Source: Bacillota bacterium (GTDB lineage Bacteria > Bacillota > Clostridia > Peptostreptococcales > Anaerovoracaceae). From it: a stretch of 7,090 bases of DNA. The stretch lies in NCBI GenBank assembly GCA_029266295.1, contig JAQSXD010000191.1, positions 1 to 7,090 on the forward strand, given 5' to 3'. The notes under the pieces are model-generated. The model did no database searches. It was given only the letters and a program-made list of their open reading frames with translations, and was not told where the DNA came from. How positions within the stretch are numbered: position 1 is the stretch's first letter; every line of letters starts with the position of its first letter. The position numbers and the translations under genes are program-made. Shown one piece after another: positions 1 through 5,244 of this stretch.

Positions 1-383
1 GTCAGCATAAAAGTAAATGTCATCGTGAAGATGCCTGCTGCAATTGCCCCATAGAGTTTCCCATAATTGTGATATGATGCTGCAAAATTAATTATGCCGG
101 TGGCCATGCCTCCACCCAAACTGATCAGCAGATGGGTTTTCAGCGAAGGGACAAGCTTTCTGTCCCAGATGCCGTTTTTAATACAGGCTACAAGCAGATA
201 AAATGCCAGCAGCATAAAGACAATGAATTCCCCCGCGATTTCCCGCAAATCCCCTGCTTCCGCTATCATCAGCTGAATTATAATTGCTGCAAAAAGACCC
301 CAGAAAGCAAACCAAACGCCAAAGTGTTCTATTCTCAGCAGCTTTTGCTCCTGCATCTCATCCAGTCTATTTTTACCTTTCAT
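1..383 (-). CDS. Small multi-spanning membrane protein, DUF6773-like (partial, C-terminus off window)
   Basis: The frame is open from ATG at 383 down to the left edge with no stop, giving the first 127 residues. The N-terminus is short, charged and cytoplasmic-looking (KGKNRLDEMQEQKLL). Four hydrophobic stretches follow at about residues 21-40, 51-68, 84-103 and 110-127, so this is an integral membrane protein. A conserved-looking loop NGIWDRKL lies at 70-77. The start overlaps the last 11 bp of the upstream XRE regulator and has a purine-rich Shine-Dalgarno region (GGAGGAG) inside that gene, which suggests translational coupling. Small Firmicutes membrane proteins paired with a short XRE regulator are common and mostly uncharacterised; the match to DUF6773 is from memory and tentative. 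The function is unknown. The regulator's autoregulated promoter presumably controls it. Confidence 0.72.
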   Translation of the reverse strand, partial: MKGKNRLDEMQEQKLLRIEHFGVWFAFWGLFAAIIIQLMIAEAGDLREIAGEFIVFMLLAFYLLVACIKNGIWDRKLVPSLKTHLLISLGGGMATGIINFAASYHNYGKLYGAIAAGIFTMTFTFML

Positions 384-588
384 CCTCATTCTCCTCCTCC
401 CAAAAAAGATCGTCCAGGGTTTTGCCCAAGGCCTTGCAGATTGCTCTGCATAATTTAATCGTTGGATTATATTCGCCCTGCTCGATCGCATTAATGGTCT
501 GTCGTGAAACACCTACCGCTAGAGCCAGGTCTTTCTGTGTCATATCCAGCTGCACCCGGGCAACCTTGATTTTAATATTTCGCCCCAC
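373..588 (-). CDS. Small XRE-family (Cro/CI type) helix-turn-helix transcriptional regulator
   Basis: This is a 71-residue DNA-binding protein that is almost entirely one HTH_3 domain. The recognition module spans about residues 17-38 (TQKDLALAVGVSRQTINAIE), followed by the typical YNPTIKLCRAICKALGKTLDDLFW tail pattern at 40-63 and an acidic C-terminus. The start chosen is GTG at 588 because an excellent AGGAGG lies 7 nt upstream. The longer in-frame ATG at 630 would lie within the promoter and has no ribosome site. The gene is first in a two-gene minus-strand operon and its stop overlaps the start of the downstream membrane-protein gene. Proteins of this compact type usually repress their own operon; an inverted repeat over the promoter fits that. 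It is divergent from the AraC/importer block and probably functionally separate from it. Confidence 0.92.
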   Translation of the reverse strand: MGRNIKIKVARVQLDMTQKDLALAVGVSRQTINAIEQGEYNPTIKLCRAICKALGKTLDDLFWEEENEDER

Positions 589-609
589 ACAATCACCTCC
601 TTTTTCATC

Positions 610-638
610 ATAATATAGTATATAAGACAAAATGTCAA
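610..638 (-). promoter_or_regulatory. Sigma-A type promoter of the XRE/membrane-protein operon
   Basis: On the minus strand there is a perfect -35 TTGACA (638-633), a 17-bp spacer and a -10 TATTAT (615-610), five of six matches to consensus. Transcription would start near 603, leaving a leader of only about 15 nt that consists almost wholly of the ribosome site. An imperfect inverted repeat covers the -35 and spacer. Confidence 0.8.
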
Positions 639-643
639 ATATA
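619..643. promoter_or_regulatory. Inverted repeat over the XRE promoter, probable autorepressor operator
   Basis: The arms are TATATAAGACA (619-629) and TGTCAAATATA (633-643) around a 3-bp centre. Nine of eleven positions pair: GACA/TGTC is perfect, then there are two mismatches, then five A/T pairs. It covers the -35 hexamer and much of the spacer of the minus-strand promoter. Occupation by a dimeric XRE regulator would block RNA polymerase. The A/T-rich outer pairs could arise by chance, so the GACA-N3-TGTC core carries most of the weight. Confidence 0.5.
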
Positions 644-689
644 TATTACATAAAAATGAAATTTTTTGGTCAGGGGGAGAATTGAAAGG

Positions 690-725
690 TGAGTTTCCCG
701 TTTGTAAGTTGAGCTTCCCAATTTG
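690..725. repeat. Direct repeat upstream of araC, possible AraC-type binding site
   Basis: TGAGTTTCCC at 690-699 recurs as TGAGCTTCCC at 710-719, nine of ten identical. Each copy is followed by a TTTG (701-704 and 722-725). The 20-bp start-to-start distance is about two helical turns, the geometry used by AraC-family proteins with two HTH motifs per monomer. The pair lies 88-123 bp before the AraC start codon, so autoregulation is the simplest reading. That the AraC protein binds here is inference. Confidence 0.45.
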
Positions 726-730
726 AAATT

Positions 731-744
731 AACTGAATTCAGTT
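731..744. repeat. Perfect 14-bp palindrome upstream of araC
   Basis: AACTGAATTCAGTT is a perfect dyad with no central gap. It lies between the TGAGyTTCCC direct repeats and the GTTAG palindromic box. It is too compact to form a stable RNA hairpin, so a protein site is more likely if it is functional. No second copy was seen in the window. Confidence 0.35.
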
Positions 745-769
745 GCTTAACACTTCCATATGTAGTAAA

Positions 770-785
770 GTTAGCATTAACTAAC
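770..785. promoter_or_regulatory. Palindromic box copy 1 (GTTAG-N6-CTAAC), putative operator of araC
   Basis: The sequence GTTAGCATTAACTAAC forms an inverted repeat with 5-bp arms, ending 27 nt before the araC start codon and 12 nt before its Shine-Dalgarno. It matches the box ahead of the importer operon (1903-1918) at 14 of 16 positions. A weak possible promoter (TTGCTT at 743-748, 17-bp spacer, TAAAGT at 766-771) would overlap it, which would suit repression. Confidence 0.55.
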
Positions 786-812
786 GCGCCAAGATGTGGA
801 GGTATCTCTTTT

Positions 813-1799
813 ATGGAAATCTTAATTCAAAAGTTATATGAGCCTGGAATCCTGAAAATTGTCGCTGAGGGAAAACGCGCAGTATTCAGTCTCCAAAACA
901 GCAGCGGTTACGGAGTAATGACAAGGTATGAAGTGTTTCCCGGCATTGACTTGATTTACAATGATATGCATTTAGAGGACTGTGATGAGAACAAGAAACC
1001 AAATCAGGATATTATGGAGATTAATCATTGCCGCGTAGGAAGGTTTGAATGTGAATTTCGAAACGGCACTTATGTTTATCTTTCGGAAGGCGATCTTGCC
1101 ATCAATATGCTGACAAATAAGCCGAAGCATTCTTGTTTTCCGCTTGCACATTATCACGGAATTTCTGTGGTGATCGACCTGAAGCAGGCAAACAAAGCAC
1201 TCTCCTGTTTATTGCCCGCCCTTGGCGATATTACCATTGATCTTTACCGAATCCGGGATCATTTGTGTGCAGGAGACACCTGCTTCATCATGCGGGCTGA
1301 GCCTTCCATCGAGCATATCTTTTCTGAACTCTATACTGCTCCAGAGCGTTTAAAGTCCGGCTACTTCAAGCTAAAAATTTTAGAACTGCTTCTGTTTCTC
1401 AGCGACACCGAACTCAAGGGGTTTCAAGAAGAGCGTCTCTACTTTCACAAGGTTCAAGTATCAATAATCAAAGACATCAAGGATTATCTGGTTGCCAATC
1501 TTGAACGGCATATTACTTTAAAGGAGCTATCAGAGGAGTTCGGCATTCCTCTTACTTCTATGAAACTTTGTTTTAAGGGGGTATATGGAACTCCCGTCTA
1601 TTCTTATATGCTCTCCTATCGCATACAGACCGCGTCTGCGATGCTGCGAAATACTAACGAAAAAATCACTACAATTGGAACGAGAGTCGGTTATACCAAT
1701 TGCAGCAAATTTTCAGAGGCTTTTAAAAAGATTACCGGATTGTCCCCATCAGAGTATCGTGCAAGATACATGCTGACAAATGTTGTCCGACAGGAGTAA
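813..1799 (+). CDS. AraC-family transcriptional regulator (PchR/YbtA-like)
   Basis: This 328-residue protein has a ligand-sensing N-terminal region and a complete C-terminal AraC DNA-binding domain. The domain carries a first HTH near 233-254 (ITLKELSEEFGIPLTSM) and a second near 284-308, ending in the family signature GYTNCSKFSEAFKKITGLSP (293-312) followed by SEYR. The middle segment (RVGRFECEFRNGTYVYL, then SEGDLAI) resembles the PchR/YbtA-like regulators that sit beside siderophore and metal importers in anaerobic Firmicutes. That likeness is from memory. The start is ATG at 813, with GGAGG at 798-802; an in-frame TTG at 723 would add 30 residues but has no ribosome site and would run through the regulatory repeats. 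The gene is transcribed in the same direction as the importer 140 bp downstream, so it most likely activates that operon. The effector is unknown, plausibly the imported chelate. Confidence 0.93.
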   Translation: MEILIQKLYEPGILKIVAEGKRAVFSLQNSSGYGVMTRYEVFPGIDLIYNDMHLEDCDENKKPNQDIMEINHCRVGRFECEFRNGTYVYLSEGDLAINMLTNKPKHSCFPLAHYHGISVVIDLKQANKALSCLLPALGDITIDLYRIRDHLCAGDTCFIMRAEPSIEHIFSELYTAPERLKSGYFKLKILELLLFLSDTELKGFQEERLYFHKVQVSIIKDIKDYLVANLERHITLKELSEEFGIPLTSMKLCFKGVYGTPVYSYMLSYRIQTASAMLRNTNEKITTIGTRVGYTNCSKFSEAFKKITGLSPSEYRARYMLTNVVRQE

Positions 1800-1818
1800 G
1801 TCTTGTCTAACAGGAGTA
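1783..1818 (+). repeat. 16-bp direct repeat before the importer promoter, probable AraC activator site
   Basis: TTGTCCGACAGGAGTA (1783-1798) recurs as TTGTCTAACAGGAGTA (1803-1818), 14 of 16 identical, with a 20-bp start-to-start distance. The first copy contains the last codons and most of the stop codon of araC. The second copy ends against the position expected for the -35 of the TATAAT promoter at 1841. Tandem direct repeats next to or overlapping a poor -35 are the classic arrangement for AraC-type activators. Confidence 0.62.
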
Positions 1819-1846
1819 GCCAGCCAGATGGATAAAGCCGTATAAT
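1817..1846 (+). promoter_or_regulatory. Candidate activator-dependent promoter of the ABC importer operon
   Basis: A perfect -10 TATAAT lies at 1841-1846. The best -35 is TAGCCA (1817-1822), four of six matches with an 18-bp spacer, overlapping the end of the second direct repeat. A good -10 with a poor -35 suggests need for an activator. The predicted start is near 1853, giving a leader of about 87 nt that includes a terminator-like hairpin and the second palindromic box. Confidence 0.6.
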
Positions 1847-1870
1847 GTGTATAGTTTCATATCAGAAAAC

Positions 1871-1894
1871 TGCGCTGAGGAGCGCATTTTTCTT
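1871..1894 (+). terminator. Intrinsic terminator hairpin after araC, within the importer leader
   Basis: TGCGCT (1871-1876) pairs perfectly with AGCGCA (1881-1886) around a GAGG loop, followed by a T-rich tract TTTTTCTT (1887-1894). It lies 72 nt after the araC stop and would end araC transcripts. Because the TATAAT at 1841 is upstream of it, transcripts from that promoter would also meet the hairpin, so it may act as an attenuator. The stem is short (6 bp), so termination is probably partial. Confidence 0.6.
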
Positions 1895-1900
1895 GCCCAT

Positions 1901-1920
1901 CGGTTAGCTTTATCTAACCG
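1901..1920. promoter_or_regulatory. Palindromic box copy 2 (CGGTTAG-N6-CTAACCG) ahead of the importer operon
   Basis: This is a perfect inverted repeat with 7-bp arms and a 6-nt centre. Its core GTTAGCTTTATCTAAC (1903-1918) matches the box before araC at 14 of 16 positions, and both boxes sit shortly before a Shine-Dalgarno. It could be a repressor site or, as RNA, a small stem-loop just upstream of the ribosome site at 1928-1933. Recurrence with the same arms and the same central spacing favours a DNA operator. Confidence 0.6.
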
Positions 1921-1939
1921 CCTTTCAAGGAGGTAATTC

Positions 1940-2896
1940 ATGTCTGAAACACTATGGAAATATATTGTTAGAAAATTTGCGGAGATACTTTTGACATTGC
2001 TGATTGTCACATTTCTCTCCTTCCTTCTCATGAGACTCTCTCCCATTGATCCTGCCACTGCCTATGTAACCCGGAATACAGCCCATGTAACTCAAACTCA
2101 GATTGAAGATACAAAAATAGCCATGGGCCTTGACAAACCCCTTGTAATTCAGTATGGAATATGGCTTTCCAAAGCATGCTGTCTGGATTTCGGAACCTCT
2201 TTGCAGAGTGGGCGTGCAGTAACGGAAGAGGTGGGCAAAGCAATTCCGGTCAGTGTAGCCGTGGTAGTCCTAGCTGCATTTTTAATGATATTGGGTATCA
2301 TTCTAATCGGCTCTCTTTCCTACTTTCTATGCAATCACTTTCTGGGTCATGTACTAACTTTTTTATGCATCATTGGCATTTCAGTCCCGCCCTTTTACAC
2401 TTCAATCATCCTTTTGGATACCTTTGCCGTGAAATGGAGTTTATTCTCCGTGACAGGGAATTCCGGTCTTTTAAGGTATTGCCCCGCCGCATTCTGTCTG
2501 GCAATCTTTGGAATTAGTCTGTATTCTCAGATGTTTGCAAAAGGACTTGAGCGGGAAATGAACGAGGATTACGCCTTTTATTGCCGGTGCAGAGGGCTGA
2601 CCGAGGTAAGAATTCTTTTGCGCCACGCCTTTCCGCATGTTACCGCAATGCTTCTTCCCAATTTGATGCAGGCACTGGGACTCTTTCTGGCTGGGATTAC
2701 AGTGATTGAGCAGGTATTTTCCCTTCCCGGAATAGGGGGCTTAATCATACACAGTGTGATTCAGCGAGATTCACCCGTCATTCATGCACTGGTCCTCTTC
2801 CTCGCTTTTTCACTGGTATTATTAAATATTACCTCAGATCTTCTCAGATACCTGCTCTTGAAAGATAAGCCCTCAGGAAAAGGAGCCCCCATATGA
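1940..2896 (+). CDS. ABC importer permease 1 (NikB/DppB/OppB-like)
   Basis: This 318-residue inner-membrane subunit is close to the roughly 310-residue size of NikB/DppB. The N-terminus (KYIVRKFAEILLTLLIVTFL) is the typical first transmembrane helix, followed by the extracytoplasmic segment with GLDKPLVIQYGIWL at 63-76 and FGTS at 84-87. Further helices lie near 104-128, 138-160, 183-200, 240-262 and 281-303. The cytoplasmic coupling (EAA-like) loop is at about 204-233 (EMNEDYAFYCRCRGLTEV, then RHAFPH), followed by the family motif VFSLPGIGGLI (259-269). A strong AAGGAGG precedes the start. It is the first gene of the importer operon and pairs with permease 2, whose start overlaps its stop by 4 bp (ATGA). 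Substrate cannot be read from the permease itself; it is assigned through the binding protein. Confidence 0.93.
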   Translation: MSETLWKYIVRKFAEILLTLLIVTFLSFLLMRLSPIDPATAYVTRNTAHVTQTQIEDTKIAMGLDKPLVIQYGIWLSKACCLDFGTSLQSGRAVTEEVGKAIPVSVAVVVLAAFLMILGIILIGSLSYFLCNHFLGHVLTFLCIIGISVPPFYTSIILLDTFAVKWSLFSVTGNSGLLRYCPAAFCLAIFGISLYSQMFAKGLEREMNEDYAFYCRCRGLTEVRILLRHAFPHVTAMLLPNLMQALGLFLAGITVIEQVFSLPGIGGLIIHSVIQRDSPVIHALVLFLAFSLVLLNITSDLLRYLLLKDKPSGKGAPI

Positions 2897-3696
2897 AGGA
2901 TGTAGGAAGGAATCCTCTGGGCACAGTTCTGCCTGCTGCAATTATTTTAATATGTATGATGGGATTTCTGTTTTCTCCCAACGATCCCTTTCATGTAGAT
3001 ATGAGTATGCGTTTTTTACCGCCTACGATGCAGTTCCCCTTTGGAACCGATCACATGGGAAGGTGTATCCTGTCCCGGATTCTGGAGGGAGGGAAGATAA
3101 CGTTAGGGATTGTTCTCATCGGTGCATCTATTGTTTTTGTCCTGGGCATGATCATGGGAATATTATTCGGGCAGATCAAATCTGGGAAAGGCTTTCTTCT
3201 GGACAGTGTCCTGAACGCAGTAACCGCCTTGCCTCCCATCGCATATCTGATCGTCTTCATCGGTGCCTGGGGAAATGGTGTGTTTACCATGATCTTTGCA
3301 GTTACCATCTCTCTTCTGCTGCGTTTGATCAAGCTGGTAAAATCAGAAACAGAAATCGAACTGACAAAGGCATACGTATTAAGCGCGGTAGCCGCCGGCG
3401 TGTCGAAGCCAAAACTGCTGCTATTTCATGTTGCTCCAAATGTGACACAGGATGCTCTTCATTATATCTGCCTGTCCTGTGCCGACTTGATTATGGTCAT
3501 TACAGGATTCTCCTTTATCGGATTGGGTCTGGGAGATAATGTCATCGATTGGGGGATGATGGTCTCCGAGTCTCGAAATTTTGTTCTTACATATCCCGGA
3601 ATCATGATATATCCTGTAGCTTTCATTCTTCTGTCTACTTTTTCACTGAATCTTCTGGCAAGAGAAATTGAGAAAAGAGGTGAGATTCATGCTTGA
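2893..3696 (+). CDS. ABC importer permease 2 (NikC/DppC/OppC-like)
   Basis: This 267-residue integral membrane subunit forms the transport channel with permease 1. It shows one N-terminal helix (about 12-27), the family segment FGTDHMGRCILSRILEGG (50-67), helices near 70-93, 112-125, 128-145 and 195-212, and a last helix near 235-255. The coupling loop lies at about 151-183 (ETEIELTKAYVLSAVAAGV, then APN). The closing motif GFSFIGLGLGDNVIDWGMM (205-223) is characteristic of DppC/NikC proteins. Its length is near that of NikC (about 277). It lacks the longer N-terminal extension of OppC. Its ATG is inside the stop of permease 1, with AGGAG 7 nt upstream, and its own stop overlaps the ATPase gene by 8 bp. 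Confidence 0.93.
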   Translation: MKDVGRNPLGTVLPAAIILICMMGFLFSPNDPFHVDMSMRFLPPTMQFPFGTDHMGRCILSRILEGGKITLGIVLIGASIVFVLGMIMGILFGQIKSGKGFLLDSVLNAVTALPPIAYLIVFIGAWGNGVFTMIFAVTISLLLRLIKLVKSETEIELTKAYVLSAVAAGVSKPKLLLFHVAPNVTQDALHYICLSCADLIMVITGFSFIGLGLGDNVIDWGMMVSESRNFVLTYPGIMIYPVAFILLSTFSLNLLAREIEKRGEIHA

Positions 3697-4480
3697 GGTA
3701 CAGAATGTTTCCGTTTTCACCGGCAATGGGTTACCGTTGCTGCGGAACATTACCTTTTCTCTGGGGCCCGGTGAGATTTTGGGGCTTACCGGGGAAAGCG
3801 GCTCCGGTAAAACAACCTTGATTAAGAGCATTATGGGAATTTTGCCAAAATCCTGCCGTTTGGTCAGTGGCAAAATACTGGCCAACAACATAGATCTGAC
3901 AGCACTGACTTCTGGCGAACATCGAAAACTCTGCGGAACACACCTGGGCTTTGTACCGCAAAGTCCCATGACAGCCTTTGACAGCCGAATCAGACTGGGC
4001 ACCCAGATCACGGAAACCCTCCGCCTGCGCCTGGGTCTCTCCCCCACCACAGCGACAGAGTTGGCACGCCAGCAGCTTTTTGCGGTCAACCTCAGTGACT
4101 CCACCCGGATTATGGAAAGTTATCCTTCACAGCTTTCCGGCGGGATGCTTCAAAGAGTCGCCATTGCAATTCTAATGGCACTGCAGCCCAGTTACATTCT
4201 GGCAGATGAGCCGACCTCAGCGCTTGATACGGTAAACCGCGACCTCTTGCTGAACCTCTTGCAAAATCAGGTAAGCCGAAGCGGGATACTAATGATCTCT
4301 CATGATATTGCGGCATTGAAGGCACTTTGTAAAACAGTAATGGTAATGGAAAACGGAGCGATCACAGAGAAAGGGTCTATGGAACAGCTTCTTCTCAGCC
4401 CTTGCAGGAAGTGGACCAAAGAGTTTGCGGCTGCATATCGTTTGCCTGAAAAGGAGGACTGGCTATGGACGGAATACTAG
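3689..4480 (+). CDS. ABC importer ATP-binding protein 1 (NikD-like)
   Basis: This 263-residue cytoplasmic ATPase energises the importer. All nucleotide-binding elements are present: Walker A GESGSGKTT (35-43), Q-loop glutamine at 91, signature LSGGM (149-153), Walker B ILADE with catalytic Glu174, D-loop SALD (177-180) and switch His205. The length matches NikD (about 254), and it lacks the roughly 60-70 residue C-terminal oligopeptide-transporter extension (oligo_HPY) of OppD/DppD. That favours a nickel/metal-type system, though it is not proof. The start is ATG at 3689, with AGAGG 8 nt upstream; an in-frame TTG at 3668 would add seven residues but has poor support. It overlaps permease 2 by 8 bp and the second ATPase by 16 bp, so the subunits are probably translationally coupled. 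Confidence 0.93.
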   Translation: MLEVQNVSVFTGNGLPLLRNITFSLGPGEILGLTGESGSGKTTLIKSIMGILPKSCRLVSGKILANNIDLTALTSGEHRKLCGTHLGFVPQSPMTAFDSRIRLGTQITETLRLRLGLSPTTATELARQQLFAVNLSDSTRIMESYPSQLSGGMLQRVAIAILMALQPSYILADEPTSALDTVNRDLLLNLLQNQVSRSGILMISHDIAALKALCKTVMVMENGAITEKGSMEQLLLSPCRKWTKEFAAAYRLPEKEDWLWTEY

Positions 4481-5172
4481 TGGAAAACCTTTGTAAATAT
4501 TATTCCAATAGCTCCGGCGAGAAATTCTGTGCGCTGCAGACGGTCAATCTACGAATTGCTTCAGGCGAATTTGTTTCTCTGGTAGGCGAAAGCGGCTGCG
4601 GCAAAAGTACACTGGCTCGAATTTTGATCGGTGCAGAAAGGCCGGACAGCGGAAAATTCCTCCTCGACGGGGAGGACACTACGACCTGGACCTATCATCA
4701 GTGGCGATTAAGAAGGCACAAGCTCCAGGCAGTATTTCAGGATGCTGCCGGAACACTGAATCCCTGCCTTTCCGCCTACAAAAATGTGGAGATTGCATTG
4801 GCAAGTCTGACAAAGTTGAGCCGCAGTCAACGCCATGACCGCATTTTGGAATTAATGGAGCGAACAAATATGCGGGAGGAATTGCTGGAAGTCCCGGTCA
4901 GACAGCTCTCAGGAGGAGAACAACGAAGGCTGGCACTTCTTCGAGCCTTATCCATTAATCCGAGTTATCTGGTTCTTGATGAGGTAATCAGCGGGTTGGA
5001 TCTGATTTCTTCTCACTCTGTGCTTTCCCTTTTGGAACAGTACCATAAGGAACTTGGCTGTGCATGCCTGTTTATTACCCATGACAGAGATAGCGCTTAT
5101 CGGGTATCTGATCGGATCATCGAGATGCGGCAGGGTTCAATGATCCTTGAGGGCTCCAGAAAAGGCGGCTGA
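4465..5172 (+). CDS. ABC importer ATP-binding protein 2 (NikE-like)
   Basis: This second ATPase of 235 residues is expected to form a heterodimer with ATPase 1. Motifs are Walker A GESGCGKST (41-49), Q-loop glutamine at 92, signature LSGGE (148-152), Walker B YLVLDE with Glu173, D-loop SGLD (176-179) and switch His206, so both composite sites should be competent. It is shorter than E. coli NikE (about 268) and ends soon after the H-loop subdomain, with no oligopeptide-type C-terminal extension. AAGGAGG at 4451-4457 lies 7 nt before the ATG and is inside the previous gene. The stop is followed by a 72-bp gap without a recognisable terminator, so the binding-protein gene is probably on the same transcript. 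Confidence 0.92.
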   Translation: MDGILVENLCKYYSNSSGEKFCALQTVNLRIASGEFVSLVGESGCGKSTLARILIGAERPDSGKFLLDGEDTTTWTYHQWRLRRHKLQAVFQDAAGTLNPCLSAYKNVEIALASLTKLSRSQRHDRILELMERTNMREELLEVPVRQLSGGEQRRLALLRALSINPSYLVLDEVISGLDLISSHSVLSLLEQYHKELGCACLFITHDRDSAYRVSDRIIEMRQGSMILEGSRKGG

Positions 5173-5244
5173 AACAGCTTCGACAATTAAGGTTTCGGTT
5201 TATGCAACAAAATTATTTATCATTAGTTAGAAAGGAATCTCAAT

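Noticed and set aside
132..613. Plus-strand open frames over the left end of the window
   Set aside because: They are antisense to the XRE regulator and the membrane-protein gene, which have ribosome sites, family motifs and clear helices; the plus-strand translations are compositionally odd and without motifs.
723..812. N-terminal extension of the AraC regulator from a TTG start at 723
   Set aside because: There is no Shine-Dalgarno before 723, the stretch contains the palindromes and the possible promoter, and ATG at 813 has GGAGG at a suitable distance.
1807..2243. Minus-strand frames opposite the start of permease 1
   Set aside because: They have no ribosome sites or domain signal and run across the control region; permease 1 explains the coding signal.
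3668..3688. Alternative TTG start for the first ATPase at 3668
   Set aside because: It adds only seven non-family residues deep inside permease 2; ATG at 3689 has AGAGG 8 nt upstream and begins the usual ABC first strand (MLEVQNVSV).
5173..5244. Third GTTAG box or a separate promoter before the binding-protein gene
   Set aside because: Only one half-site GTTAG (5226-5230) is present, without the partnering CTAAC, and I find no convincing -35/-10 pair or terminator in the 72-bp gap; co-transcription with the ATPase genes is simpler.
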